Under the pieces are notes generated by a model, which ran no database searches, had not been told where the DNA came from, and saw only the letters and a program-made list of their open reading frames with translations. Below are positions 34,825 to 46,800 of a stretch of DNA of 64,000 nt, one piece after another. Made by a program: the position numbers and the translations under genes. Numbering within the stretch: the stretch's first letter is position 1; each line of letters starts with the position of its first letter. The stretch is from NCBI GenBank assembly GCA_028752905.1, contig JAQNBH010000004.1, positions 33,549,189 through 33,613,188 of the forward strand, written 5' to 3'. Source of the DNA: Cladorhizidae sp. MBARI D1340-BT2. Its lineage: Eukaryota > Porifera > Demospongiae > Poecilosclerida > Cladorhizidae.

Positions 34825-36506
34825 GTGAAACGAGGCAGCATCATAGTGGTGCTGACTCTGGTTGACTCCAGCGGAAATACTGAAGGTGCCAATGCCACCA
34901 TACTAGTGGGGCAGATAGCACAAGATGTAAGTGAGCTATTAACAAACTTGTTGTTGACTTCAGGCTTAATTTGAACTGAACCTAAGTGACCAAGTTGCAA
35001 TAGCTGTGTTGGATAAAAGATCGTCTTTATTCCACGCTCAGCTTTTCTTCTTCTGTATTTGTTTATGCTGGTAATATAGATGCATGCATGATGAAAACAT
35101 TCCATCAGAGACTTTTGTTGCATTCGGTTGTATTGTTATTTCAAGATTATAATCATGCAACTAACAGCTGCAGTGAATATGATGCTAGCAGAGGTAAAAA
35201 GAAAGAGACACATTTCACCATTCTTTTGTCCTGGCAGATATATCAAGATTAATCGTGCATGTGGTATTAATTTCATGAAAGTCCTAGCTGCATGTTCTTG
35301 CCTAAATCAATGGCTCAGTTTGTTATTTCAGCATGTAGTATGGGCATGTGCATACGAAGATCATTGTATCTCCATCAGGTGATGTGACTGTAGCTGCCTG
35401 ACTATTCGTCAGCTAGAAACATACTTTCTTCTGTTGAATTCACCGGCTGTTCCTCAGAGAATCCCTCAACCTTAGTTCTTTTAAACTATTCCGAAAGACT
35501 ACGCTTCTAATTTGACACTAATCATGATTTCTCGCCATTCCTTTTTGCAGTTTGAGAACAAGGTGCTAATCATCCGTTACAATGGACTCGTGTTTGAGCC
35601 CAGTGGAGCTATGCGACCATCGACCTGGATGATGATAGTCTTGGCAACCAACAATTCTGCAGTCGGCCTAAAATCCTGGCATATTGCTATCATTATCATT
35701 ATAGTGATCGTGGCACTGCTACTGTCTGTGGTTGCCATTGCTGTGATTGTAAGCCTCTGTTATGTCCCCTCCCGTCCCTTCTCCCCTTTCTCCTCTCCCC
35801 ACTTCCTCTCCTTCTCCCTACTCCCTCTCCTTCTCCCACCCCCTCCCTTATTCTCCTTCCCTCCTCCACTCCCTCCCCCCTCCCCATTGCCTTCTCCTTC
35901 CTTTGTTTATATCTGTCTATATTTTCTTGTTTTGAAGGCCGTCGTTGTTGTCAAGAAGCGTTCCAGTAAAGATATTCCACCCGCGAACACTGGAGATAAA
36001 ACTCGATTGGTATGTATCTTTATAATTAATTTTTTATTCTGTATCTACAGTAAGTGTCCATCATGTGGCAGTGCAAGCCTATTGAAGTCCCTTATTCCAG
36101 GATTAGGCTATGGGTGCATGGTGGCCAATATGATTTTGGACCCACAAAGTGCAGACAAGTGAAGGATAGCGAAGATGATCCATTCACAAACTTGGTAAAG
36201 CTTAACTCAAAGCTTAGAAATTGATAGACTTGATAAAAAAGCTTAACTCAAACCTTAGAAATTTAGACTTGACAATGTTTGCATATAATGCAATAGTAAT
36301 AGTGGCCAGCAATTCGCTGTGGATATATATATATATTATATATGTTACTTTTCCATAATAGTAATAGTTTCCATAATAGTAATAGGGATGATTCATTGTA
36401 GCCAGTACCAGGATTTATTGTCAGTATATATATATGTTACCTTTCCAAGATTTATGATGATAAATTCTTTGTTTATTTTCAGGATGCCTATGAACTGAAG
36501 CAATAA
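34825..36506 (+). CDS. Type I membrane protein, 3' exons (5' end missing)
   Basis: Four exons, all phase 0 with GT/AG introns: 34825-34926, 35551-35748, 35938-36009 and 36483-36506 (stop TAA). They encode 131 residues. An extracellular segment (KRGSIIVVLTLVDSSGNTEG, then FENKVLIIRYNGLVFEP) with the look of a SEA-like juxtamembrane module is followed by one membrane helix (HIAIIIIIVIVALLLSVVAI), a basic stop-transfer (VVVKKRSSK) and a short tail ending DAYELKQ. A tyrosine-based YELK motif could serve endocytic sorting (inference). AATAAA occurs at 36631-36636. Upstream exons with the signal peptide and main ectodomain are not found. Host gene likely; exact function unknown. Confidence 0.65.
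35758..35900 (+). repeat. Polypyrimidine (C/T) tract in an intron
   Basis: About 140 bp of CCCCTCC/TTCTCC-type sequence in the intron between the membrane-helix exon and the tail exon. Candidate for triplex or strand-biased structure; otherwise low complexity. Confidence 0.85.
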
Positions 36507-36659
36507 GGATTTCTAAAGAACGTCAGTGTTGTTACCCCCCTGCTTGTAATGAGGCATAATGGACACCAAACTTTGATTTTATGTTGTTGTTATGTGTGTG
36601 ATTGATATGTATGCACTTGCTATCTTGAGTAATAAATCCATAGGAGTTGTTTTTATCTC

Positions 36660-38940
36660 CGTTCAATTATTGTTCAATGTGGTTTAAATGGCACGACATT
36701 TAAAAACTGACCTCGCAATCAGCTGAATATTCTGTTGTTGTACACAAAAGTGGAGGACATCACATGGTGATGTGGATCACGAAAAAATAGGAAGTGTACC
36801 ATTTACTGTTGATGAACATGCAATGGGAGGGGCCATTAGTGTAGGAAGGTGATGTCCATATGGAAGAGCAGACTGATTTTGTAAATTTGAAGTTGTAATT
36901 TCACACGCTTGTCACCGGATAACCGACTGCAAACCAACTGCATGCATGATTGTAACTGCAGTATATTCGGAACGGAAGCTTTATCTTATACAGTCTCAAG
37001 AGCCATGCCCTCTCACCTCGTGAGCCATCCCTCTCTGCGAGGTGATTGTTTTTGCTAGTTTATTCACAGCCTAGGTTGAGTGTTGGACTGTTTTAGCTCC
37101 AGACACACTCTCAGGGTATATACTTGAGTACAAAGTAGAACACCACATAATGAACTTCATGCCCAAAAGATTCAAAATCCTCTGGTCTAATCTTATTTGT
37201 GTGGCCATATATGATGATAAAACGATAAAAGTGAGTTGTGGTATTTCATTAACAAAATATATGAAATTAAATATTTATGTGACATAACTTGTCAATTCAT
37301 GTTTGCATGATGTCGTAATAATGAAATGACTGAACCAAAATACTAACCCGCCCTACCTTTTCATCATGCCATACATACAGTAACCAATGACAAATATGCA
37401 CAGTGCGCCTCATGAACTATCAACAAAAAGGTAAAGATCATCATTTCAGTTTATACTTCAAAAATATCAGCCATAGCTGTGGGGTTAATAACTGCAGAAG
37501 CTGAGCTGCTTATGGACCACAAGTCATTGAACATCAAACTGCTAAATGAACAAAACCCAAGATTACCTGATTAAAAAAATAATATTAGTTTCCTTCTTTG
37601 ACCCCATCTCCTCTCCCTCATATTTTCTTTCAATCATTCCCTCTCGTGCCATACTGGAGTGCGCAAATCCCCATATATATATAATTATAGCAGCCAGAGG
37701 TTATGCAATATATTGTTATTGATTAACACTCTGGTCAAATTTCATTGAACATACTCACTTCATGGTGGTGAAGTAAATCTTGTTATAATCATCATCATCA
37801 TCATAATAATAGAAATAATAAAAAATGCTGCAAAACCAGTAGTCAAATTTTAAAAGTTTATTGTTGTTGATTTCATCGTGCACATTATATATATAATATA
37901 TACTGAACACAATCCCTGCACATTGGTTGATGCACTATTCGTGTTGTAGAATATAATATGATTATACGCGTCATTAATGATTTAATGTTGCTATTGCTGA
38001 GCCTGTTAATTAATTCAATTGTACCGTTGGTTGATGCACTATTCGTGTTGTAGAATATATGATTATATGCGTCATTAATGATTTAATGTTGCTATTGCTG
38101 AGCCTGTTAATTAATTCAATTGTACCGTGTGACGCGGAACCCTTTTCATGTGACTTTAGGGTGTGGTGTGTACTGAACAAAACATGCTTAATCTTTGTCT
38201 TGAGCTTATTCACAGCGTAGGCTGAGTGTTGGCTCCAGACACACTCTCGGGGTATACACTCGAGTACAAAGTAGAATATCACACAATGAAACCTTGATGC
38301 CCTGAAGATTCAAAATCCTCTGGTCTAATCTTATTTGTGTGGCCATATATGATGATAAAAGTGAGTTGATGTCTCCATGGCATTTCATTAACAAAATATA
38401 TGAAATTAAATATTTGTGTGACATAACTTGTCAATAATTCATGTTTGCATGATGTCGTAATGAAATGACTAAACCAAAAAACTCGTGTATTAACCCGCCC
38501 GACCTTTTCATCATGCCATATATACATACATCTTTAGTAACCATGACAAATATGCACAGTGCCCTTCATGACTATCAAGAAAAAGGTAAAGATCATAAAT
38601 ATCAGCCATACTGATAGCTGTGGGGTTATTAACTGCAGAAGCTGAGCTGCTTATGGACCACAAGTCATGGAACATCAAACTGCTAAATGAACAAAACCCA
38701 AGACCAACTGATTTTTTTTTAAATTCTTTCTTTCTTCCCATCTCCTCTCCCTCATATTTTCTTTCATTCATTCCCTCTCGCAACATACTTGCATCTCGGG
38801 AGTGCGCAAAACCCCATATATATATAGCAGACAGAGGTTATGCGATATATTGTTATTGATTAACACTCTGGTCAAATTTCATTGAACACACTCACTCACT
38901 TCATGGTTGTGAAGTAAATCTTGTTATAATCATCATCATA
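36660..38940. repeat. Tandem duplication of a non-coding block, about 1.1 kb units
   Basis: 37095-37830 and 38225-38940 are parallel copies: CAGGGTATAYACTYGAGTAC, a TTCATTAACAAAATATATGA part, GCAGAAGCTGAGCTGCTTAT, and CTCTGGTCAAATTTCATTGA. A third copy of the first part lies at 22765-23030. GCTGCAAAACCAGTAGTCAA at 37829 recurs at 39559. No gene in the block. Confidence 0.85.
37923..38127 (+). repeat. Direct tandem repeat, 2 x about 103 bp
   Basis: Unit 1 is 37923-38026 and unit 2 is 38027-38127, both TTGGTTGATGCACTATTCGT ... CAATTGTACCG. They differ by a 3-base indel and one substitution, so the duplication is recent. Confidence 0.95.
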
Positions 38941-38975
38941 ATAATAATATATAGCCATAATAATAATAATAATAA

Positions 38976-39006
<31 letters not shown>

Positions 39007-39027
39007 AAGAAGAAGAAGAAGAAGAAA
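38940..39027 (+). repeat. Microsatellite (TAA)n-(GAA)n
   Basis: ATAATAATAA followed by at least 15 GAA/AAG units. It directly abuts the retroelement 3' end starting at 39028. Confidence 0.95.
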
Positions 39028-39225
39028 GATCTTGGCCGCCGACTAGCCCGGATTACGGGTCAGGAGAGTTACCACCTTCCTCATCCAGAGGCTCTCTGTT
39101 GCTGTACAACATGGTAATGCAGCCTCAGTGTTGGGATCGGCTGATATGTCAACCTCTACAGACTTCTTCAACTAATATCATTACTTCAACTTATATAATA
39201 TATTACATGTTTAATAAATAATAAT
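39028..39225 (+). mobile_element. Non-LTR retrotransposon 3' end (arm of inverted repeat)
   Basis: Plus-strand C-terminal coding end (DLGRRLARITGQES, then FLIQRLSVAVQHGNAASVLG, stop about 39175) with one frame break, plus a short AT-rich tail. It is the inverted copy of 40325-40528 with about 95% identity by eye. Confidence 0.8.
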
Positions 39226-39810
39226 TATATATATATATAATAATAAAATAATAATAAAATAAAATAATAATAATATAATAATAAGCCTTGTCTGTTTTGG
39301 GGTCAGTCGGGAGTTGAACGTGCTAAGCTTTTTAGTTATTTATTTATTTATTGTTAATTAGTTATTATTTCAGTATTATTTAGGTATTTTTGTAATTGAT
39401 TATTATATAAGTATATGTGTTAATTAGGTGTTAATAAACATGGTATGTTGTGTTTGCTGTTTGCTCAATTATGTAATAATACTAATAATAATAAATAAAT
39501 AAATGTATCGACCATAATAATAATAATATAATAAAAATAAAAAACAAAATAAAAAAAGCTGCTGCAAAACCAGTAGTCAAATTTTAAAAGTTTGTTGTTG
39601 TTGATGTCATCGTGCACATGATAGTGTATACTGAACACAATCCCTCATTGGTTGATGCACTATTCGCACTGTGGCAGATTCAGGGGGAGGTCTGTGGGTT
39701 ACCCACTTCTGATAGATTGCTTTGCTTTGGAATAGAAGGGAATGCAAACCAAATTCTGGCCTAGATTTGGTGAAACTACAAGTACATGATTGTACAAACT
39801 TTACTACCTG
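39226..39810. other. AT-rich spacer with (TAA)n and TTTA repeats
   Basis: Low complexity from 39226 to 39545 (TAATAA and TTTATTTA tracts). 39559-39660 repeats part of 37829-37940. No gene. Confidence 0.6.
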
Positions 39811-40310
39811 TAAAAAGAATTGATAAAGTATGTAATACATCGATCACTGGTGTCTGCTAAGATTCCTTCCCGCCTTGAACCCTCGGGCCTAATGAGATCA
39901 GACGGGAAGAGACCTGATGGCATGTCCATTGTTCCATGGTCAAGAGGGAAGCTCCTGGTCTGGGACGCTATATGTGCAGACACTTTTGTGGCTTCAAATA
40001 TCAGGCTGGCGGTAAACAAACTCGGTGCAGCAGCAGTAAAAGCAGAGGATATGAAGATGTCAAAGTACTGCAACCTAGACTCATCCTACCTGTTCATACC
40101 AGTGGCAGTAGACCTGTGGTGTTTTTGGCCCCGAAACAAAGGTCTTTATACGAGAACTTGGATGTCGCCTCAAGACAGCCACTGATGATAGAGACTCATT
40201 TCAGTACCTGCTACAGAGGATCTCAGTCGCAATTCAGAGGGGAAATGCAAGTTCTGTTTTGGGGACAATGAGCACAGCAGATGGGATTGATGGACATCAT
40301 TTAGATTAAT
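39811..40310 (+). pseudogene. Non-LTR retrotransposon C-terminal endonuclease-like region
   Basis: IHRSLVSAKIPSRLEPSGLM, then RSDGKRPDG...VPWSRGKLLVWDAICADTF. The RPD...WD pattern with upstream basic helix fits the restriction-like (PD-(D/E)XK) endonuclease that follows RT in R2-type non-LTR elements. After a frame break near 40100 it continues VFLAPKQR.../FQYLLQRISVAIQRGNASSVLG and ends near 40310. The zinc-finger part upstream is eroded (39640-39810). Same family as 52880-54100. Confidence 0.7.
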
Positions 40311-40324
40311 TACATTATAATATT

Positions 40325-40650
40325 ATTATTATTTATTAAACATGTAATATATTATATAAGTTGGAGTAATGATATTAGTTGAAGAAGTCAGTAGCGGTTG
40401 ACATATCAGCCGATCCCAACACTGAGGCTGCATTACCATGTTGTACAGCAACAGAGAGCCTCTGGATGAGGAAGGTGGTAGAACTCTCCTGACCCGTAAT
40501 CCGGGCTAGTCGGCGGCCAAAATCTTTCAGGAGTGTCATAGTCTCATGGGACCGAAAACCCAGAAGTCTCGATGGCAATAGGGCTGAAGATGTGGGATGA
40601 GTCCAGGTGGTAATATTTGGCCTTCTTCCTCTCCTCTGCCAAAGCTGCAA
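40325..40650 (-). pseudogene. Non-LTR retrotransposon 3' end, inverted copy
   Basis: Minus-strand coding 40650-40375 ends LARITGQESSTTFLIQRLSV and AASVLGSADMSTATDFFN. The 40325-40528 part is an inverted repeat of 39028-39225. It lies tail to tail with the plus copy ending at 40310. Confidence 0.75.
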
Positions 40651-40845
40651 CTGCCCCTGCCTTTTATTTTATAATAATAATGGTTTATTACAAAAATAGT
40701 CCTGAGGTTTACTGCAGATAACAACAAATTCTTATTTTCCTGAAGAAAAAAAAGCAGTTCTTCTGCTTTGTGGTTATAATTTTTTGCATTAGCATTCTAT
40801 TTGTGTGGAAAAAAATATGACCAGGAATCTTTCTTCGACATTGTT

Positions 40846-41621
40846 ATGATAGGAAAACAAGATGAAGAGACTTCCCAGAGATCTAGCAACCTAGCTGTGG
40901 CTGATGCAATACCTCTGTCTGAGATCAACACAGGCGATCCTCCAAGAGAGGCTATAATGCATGATACCAATGTAATTGGCATATATGATTTGATAACTCA
41001 TAAAACTTGGACTCTAATAAAAGTGAGGCAACCATCGCAGAGCAGGAAGACTCAGAAGTAAGTAGGGATGTCATTCCAAGGACAGGGGAAATTTCAGATT
41101 AGTGCAGAAAGTCCAGGGAATCTTTGTCCGAAACAATAGGAAACAATCCATGTTCTGATATTTTCAAAACTTATAAATCTGATCCAGGTGACCATGATGG
41201 TAGTGAAGGTAAAATGCTGAAAGAGTTGCCTCACAACAAAAGAGTTGTGTGTTTTGTTCTCTTTATAGCAGCTCATTTTATACTCTGTGCAATATTAGCA
41301 TGTCTCATTTCTATAGCGTTCATCAGCCTTCACCAGCTTCATTCTGATGTGGCCTCACTCAAGCAATCAGGACAGAAGAAATTGGAATCAACAGCTTGCA
41401 ATTCACATGTGAGAGAGAGCAATACCATGCAGGACTTCTGTCAACAGCTGGACACCTGTTATTACCTCCAAAGTAACATTAGCATGTTAATAACATTGGT
41501 TCAAAACATAAGTATGGAAGTCATGAATCTTAAACAGAACGTTTCTTATTGCAAAGTACGACATGTGAGGATGAATAATGTGTTGCATCATGTGATGATT
41601 GTACAAATTTACTACCTGTAA
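40846..41621 (+). pseudogene. Type II membrane stalk protein, broken copy 2
   Basis: Paralogue of 25239-25925. ATG 40846 (MIGKQDEETSQRSSNLAVAD) opens a cytoplasmic tail that keeps the part lost in copy 1 but shifts frame near 40995 by a one-base loss. The second part is open from 41124 (165 residues): membrane helix at residues 41-69 (VVCFVLFIAAHFILCAILAC...), then an outer helical stalk with Asn-linked glycosylation sites (NIS, NIS, NVS). A TAG at 41099-41101 separates the parts. The stalk is longer than in copy 1. No ectodomain follows. A frameshift fix or an intron would be needed for expression; the broken reading suggests a pseudogene. Confidence 0.6.
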
Positions 41622-41639
41622 AAAGAATTGATTTAAAGT

Positions 41640-42245
41640 ATTAAACTATGTCAATGCAATCATAGGAATGTTGATATGGTCGACAGAAAAAAAGGCTGAC
41701 CCTCTAACTGGAAGTGTTCATTGATTATCTCAGCAACTCGATGCAGGGGGTAGCAGTACAAAATGGATTGGCGAGACGAGAATTTAATGCTGAAGACCTG
41801 AGAACACCAGGAAGAAAAGGGAATGGAATAAGTATAAAAAAATATTGTATACTAAAAGAAAGAAATCAATGACCCCAAAATTGGGGAGGTAGTTTCTAAT
41901 ATCAACCGGGGACTCGAACTCGAGGAGGTCTCCAAGGTTTGTCTGTGGCGATACAGAGGGGACTGCGGCAGCAGTTTTGCGCTCCTTAGGTCCAACTCTA
42001 CACCCATGAGACTCATTGTTTTTTGTATGATCAACTTATGCCAATAGATATATCACAACATAATATTGAATTGAGATATGTGCATTTTGTTGTTGATGTT
42101 ATGTATGTTTTATTAGTGTATATTATATTATAATTATTATATTATATTGCTAAAAAAATATATATATTGTACATAATATAATAATATATATTATATTACG
42201 TAATTATATTGTCATGATAATAATAGTGATAATAATAAGAATAAC
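41640..42245. other. Non-coding stretch with AT repeats
   Basis: 41860-42020 has a short minus-strand open segment without recognisable domain. 42100-42240 is AT/TTA-rich. A B-box-like string at 41911-41927 is not part of a tRNA. Confidence 0.5.
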
Positions 42246-42249
42246 ACCT

Positions 42250-42575
42250 TTGTAATGTGGGGAATTTACTTCTGCTCCAGTTACTGTGCGTGGTTGTAGT
42301 GTAGAGATGACCGAGACATCTAATGCTGCTGGTCGACCGTGGCACCAGTTTGGGAGGAAGATGTCGGCTGGGCGGCTCCTTGTTCCTGGAATCAGGGATG
42401 GGACCTCTTTCCTTGGGGCCAGAGCAGCTGACTGTGCTGCGGAGAAGATGGTATATCTTTTGCCATGTTTAGGAGCAGACCCCTCCCCTGGTGGGACCTT
42501 CTTACTATCCTCAAAGCCTTCAGCAGGTCGTCAGGAGAGCCACATAAGATCACGTCATCCAAATGGTGCGGCGGC
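42250..42575 (-). pseudogene. Non-LTR retrotransposon RT-endonuclease chimera
   Basis: Minus strand 42575-42455 shows an RT motif-C segment (HHLDDVILCGSPDDLLKAL, GRGLLLNMAK), with the active-site LDD in place of YMDD. It is followed directly by a PD-(D/E)XK-type endonuclease segment (FSAAQSAALAPRKEVPSLIP, RSRPADIFLPNW, GRPAALDVSVIST). In this family the two lie far apart, so the intervening part is deleted. It differs in sequence from the 39-40 kb and 53 kb family. Confidence 0.65.
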
Positions 42576-42659
42576 GTTCAAATCATTGGGCGGCGTTCAA
42601 ATCATTGGTGCGGCGAGTGCACGCTCCTACGCCTATACTCATTAGCAACTTGAAAGCCG

Positions 42660-43865
42660 TTTGTGAGAAACTTTCTATGATAAGCCTAACAAATGCATCA
42701 AATTTTCTTCAAGTTTATCCATATGCTGTGCATGCACAGAGCAGGATAAAGAAAAGGATGAAAGCTAAAGAAGGTGCCACTAAACTGATCTGACATAATA
42801 ATTATGTATCAGACAATTTTATCTTAAGGTAATCTCCCAGGGAAATTTTTCAAAAATACTTATTTTTCTTTTTTGTACCATAAAATACTACAATGCATGC
42901 AGATTCCAGCTGTCTAGCTAAAAACAGTCTAATCTAATCTATATTCATGCTAACTCATGCCCAAGGTACTGAGAAAAAGAAGAGACGCGGATCAGAAAGG
43001 GGGGCTTCAAGACAAACATTCAGAGAGAGAGGGTGTGGTCTATGGGGTGCAGGGGGCATTTGATGCCAGTGATCCTGGACCTAAGTAAAAATTAAAGTGC
43101 TACCCCAAAAATCCAACTGAACCCTAGTGTGAAATAGTAGTGTAAACTGAACCTATTGTAACAGTATCAAGGGCTCAATACCTTGTACAACCAATGTTCA
43201 TTATTTTGTATTGCATTTTACTGTATACTATCTAGTTTGACTTGTTTGACCCTAGGACAATTTTTTCCTCCCCATACTTTGATTTGATAAGTCATATTGG
43301 GTATCTCTGGAGTCCTCTCAATGAGATCTGTGCAATGACATTCTTGATTTCTATTTTTAATATAGTTCCTCTGTAATACAATGTAATACAAAGTGTTTTA
43401 AGTCCCAATCGTGTCAGAAATTTGGGATTTTGAATTTCTAAAATTCATTTCTTCTAGCCAGTGACACTTTCTTTTGTTATTATATCAACTGACTAAACCA
43501 CAACATCAACACAGCACAAGTAACAGCTGTCCTTGCTGGAGGGTCCCAAGAATATTTGCCACACCCATTTCTACTGTAATAAAGCAAAGTCACACCCACA
43601 TTTGTGGCTTGAAAAGGTTCAGACATACTGTAACCACCATGTGAAGTTTAGAACTTGTCACCTTAAAACTTGGCAAGTTGTGAGCATTTTAGAAACCTCT
43701 TTTTTCCCCCTGGGAGAAGACCTTAAGAAAGTGTCTGGACAACGGATTAGATCTCTACTGAACCCCAACATAACTGATTTCACAAATCAGACCATGCTAT
43801 CATGGATAAGAAAGGGGCTGGACAACTGATCACAAAGACTTGATCTCTACTAAGGTATATTTCAT
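42660..43865. other. Non-coding stretch
   Basis: Nothing supported. A 98-residue open stretch at 43533-43829 has no domain, no paralogue in the window and no splice context. Confidence 0.45.
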
Positions 43866-43875
43866 AGCGTGTGAC

Positions 43876-46800
43876 CAGGCCCGTAGGAAGCAAATGTAAA
43901 CCTGTACGGCAACTAAGCCACACCCACAATGGGAGTGGCTTTATTTGCTACTGGAATAAACACACCCAACTTATACTCTATCTAATAGCACTCCTTTTGG
44001 AGCTACAGCAGGATTCATACAGAAATTTTTGTAAGGGGGGGGGGGGGGTTAGATGTTTGATTCTGAAATATATATTAATCACTCTCATGAATAATAACAG
44101 GATATAGAGGGATTCGGGGGGGGGGGGGGGGGGGAGGAAAAATGTGTACCTAATTGGCAGACTGTGCAGGGTATTAAAGGGTCCGAGTTGTTGTTGTTGT
44201 TTTGTGGGTGGGGGTGATAACGCAGGACTCCACCCCCCTATATGAAAACCTGCTACTGGTTGCCACAGTCGTATAATTATGGTGTATATTGATAATTAAA
44301 TTGATAATTAAATGTATGTTTTACTGTTATAATGATGTCTCTGTGTGACCATCTAGCGCTGAAATTGTGGGCCCTATAAAGTACTCTACATATTGAGGAG
44401 AATTTACTTTTAAGGAACTTCACTTACATTATATTACATGACAATGTTACTATATATATGACAATTAAACAGGTGTTTCAAATTTAAAATTGTCCGAAGA
44501 TTCCACTTCTGTGCTCACTTTCTGCAACAAACTCATTAAGGCATGATTTCAAGTTAAGTTCATCGGTCCTCTCCTTGTGTACATGAATTACCATTAAATT
44601 ATTGAGGCATTTTGGCTCATTGTTGAACGCAAGTAGGTCTTGACTCGACGCAAGCCTGAAGCACTTCTTTCACTCACAGCATTGGTTGCAGGAGTAACTA
44701 AAAGCAATTTAACTAAAGTACATACCTCAGACATGAAACTTCGCTGGACAGGAGAAAGAGTCTTCAAGTACTTGGTGATGTCAGAGAGAGAATGCTCACT
44801 TCTGGTGGTTCCCATTGCTGTACTGGTATAATTATAGCTAGACTAGACTCATTGAAGTCATCGTGGTAAAATTCCATGACAAACTTTAACTCGTCGCTAT
44901 AGTCCACTCCCCTTGCAGATTTCAGAAGAAGGTTCTCAAGTTTAGTCAGAGTGTGATAGCTAGGTGATCAAACCGTTCTTTTATGAATGCTATAATGAAA
45001 TCAAGACATTCAAAGTAATGCTGCCTCAATAGATCCTTGGGTTCAGTTGGATGACACGCTTCACCACTGCCAGTGCTGAGTCTAACTGGAGTTTTCCTCC
45101 TCCTGGGTAGAACAGGGTCGCTAACCTCCAATTTTTCTTGTAAAGAAATAACCTTCAACCAACCAAGTCAAAGGAGTCCTCACTCTGAAGACTTTGCAAG
45201 GTTTTTCGTGTAAGCATGGCAAATTCTTGACCTTCTGAGGCACTTAAAGAGAGTTTTTGTAAAGTTTTACTTAAATTATCTGTATATATGTTTAAGGATT
45301 AACTCACCAAGCACTACACCAAACAAATATTCAAAAGTGGACATGCTATATTTTACCAATTAACCGAGCATGGGTTTCCGAATCCCTAGCTATATCAAGA
45401 GCTTCTTCCCAAACTGCCTGAACAACATCATAATTGGAAATGATGCTGCGCAGTGAGGATGCCCTGACTGTCCACCTAGTGGGACAGAGGGTTCTAAAAC
45501 CAGTTGTTCCAGGACTAATTTCTGCTTTAATCTTGTTAAACAAGCCTTCTCACCGAGGTGAGTATTTAGGCAGTTTAGATATTTCAAAAGTAGTATCTAG
45601 TTCAGAATTTGATTATTCTTAATGGTATTTCCAGCAGCTAAATTTAAAGCATGACCATAGCAATGGACAAAAATAGCTCGTGACTCTTCTCCACAAATTT
45701 GAGTAGAAGTCCCACCCCTTATACCACACATGTTTGCAGCACCATCATAGCATTGAGCACGACAGTTATGAATGCTAAGATTCATACGACACATCGCATC
45801 CTTCAAACTACAACCAAGACATCTGCTTTTATGGACTCAACATGGTCAAGGCCATAGAAGTCTTCATGGGGTTGAAAATCATCATCAACCCACCGAAAGC
45901 AAATAACGAATTGCTCCTTATTGGATGCATCCGGCACTTCATCAGCCATCAGGGCAAAATACTTGGCTTGCTGGATAGAACTGGCTATAATATGTAATGC
46001 CATTATTTTAATAACTTCATTTTGTATTTGGGGACTAGTATATTTATTTATCAGTTTTCTTACTTAATTAACATGGCCGATATTGCAGGATCGTTCAATG
46101 CACGAAGATGCATTAATTGCATGAAGTTACTGTCAACTTCATCACCAGCACCACGAAAAGCTATTCCTTGTCTATGAATATTCTGAGCTATCTTGATAAG
46201 GTACTCTCTGTTCTCACGGCTTTTTGCAAAGCATGTTGAGAAGATAACATACTTCCAACATCACTAGTCGTACCTGGTATAGTGATCACTAAATCGGTAG
46301 CTGCTTTATGAGATTTTGTGCTCTCATGTTTGTTGAAACATCGAGTTCTATCCTTCCAGTTACTGAACCCAGACAAAAAGGTTGAGTGCTGCATGTTTCC
46401 TTATCAGGTTCAGTTTATCTAAAATATATACTAGTATGGAATGATTGCTGCCAATATGAGTGGCAGCTAGGCTTACTAGCAGAAGCTGCCCCACTGTATC
46501 TTACCTGTTTGGATTGCTTGCACACACATGAAACAATAAGCCAAGTCTTGACTGGAATTGCAGTGAAGCAATTTCCATTGGTTGAACCAAGCGCTCTGAA
46601 AAGAGCGATAGAGATATTGGTTCGGCCGAAAGATCGCTTAGGAAAACTAAAGTTAGTTGGTTGAGTCGGTTGATCGGGAAGCTTAGGACAATTGGGTAAC
46701 CTGGAAGCCATGCGAACTCTGACTATCTTTAATTAAATATTAATTTAATAATTTTTATCCATTGCATGTTTAGGCTACTAGTCACATAGGTAGGCTAGCT

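Noticed and set aside
41905..41930. tRNA B-box-like string (GAGTTCGAGTCCCC on the minus strand)
   Set aside because: No A-box at the right distance and no cloverleaf could be drawn.
42286..42645. 119-residue plus-strand open frame
   Set aside because: Shadow of the minus-strand retrotransposon coding, where RT and endonuclease motifs are clear.
43533..43829. 98-residue plus-strand open frame
   Set aside because: No domain, no paralogue in the window and no regulatory or splice context.
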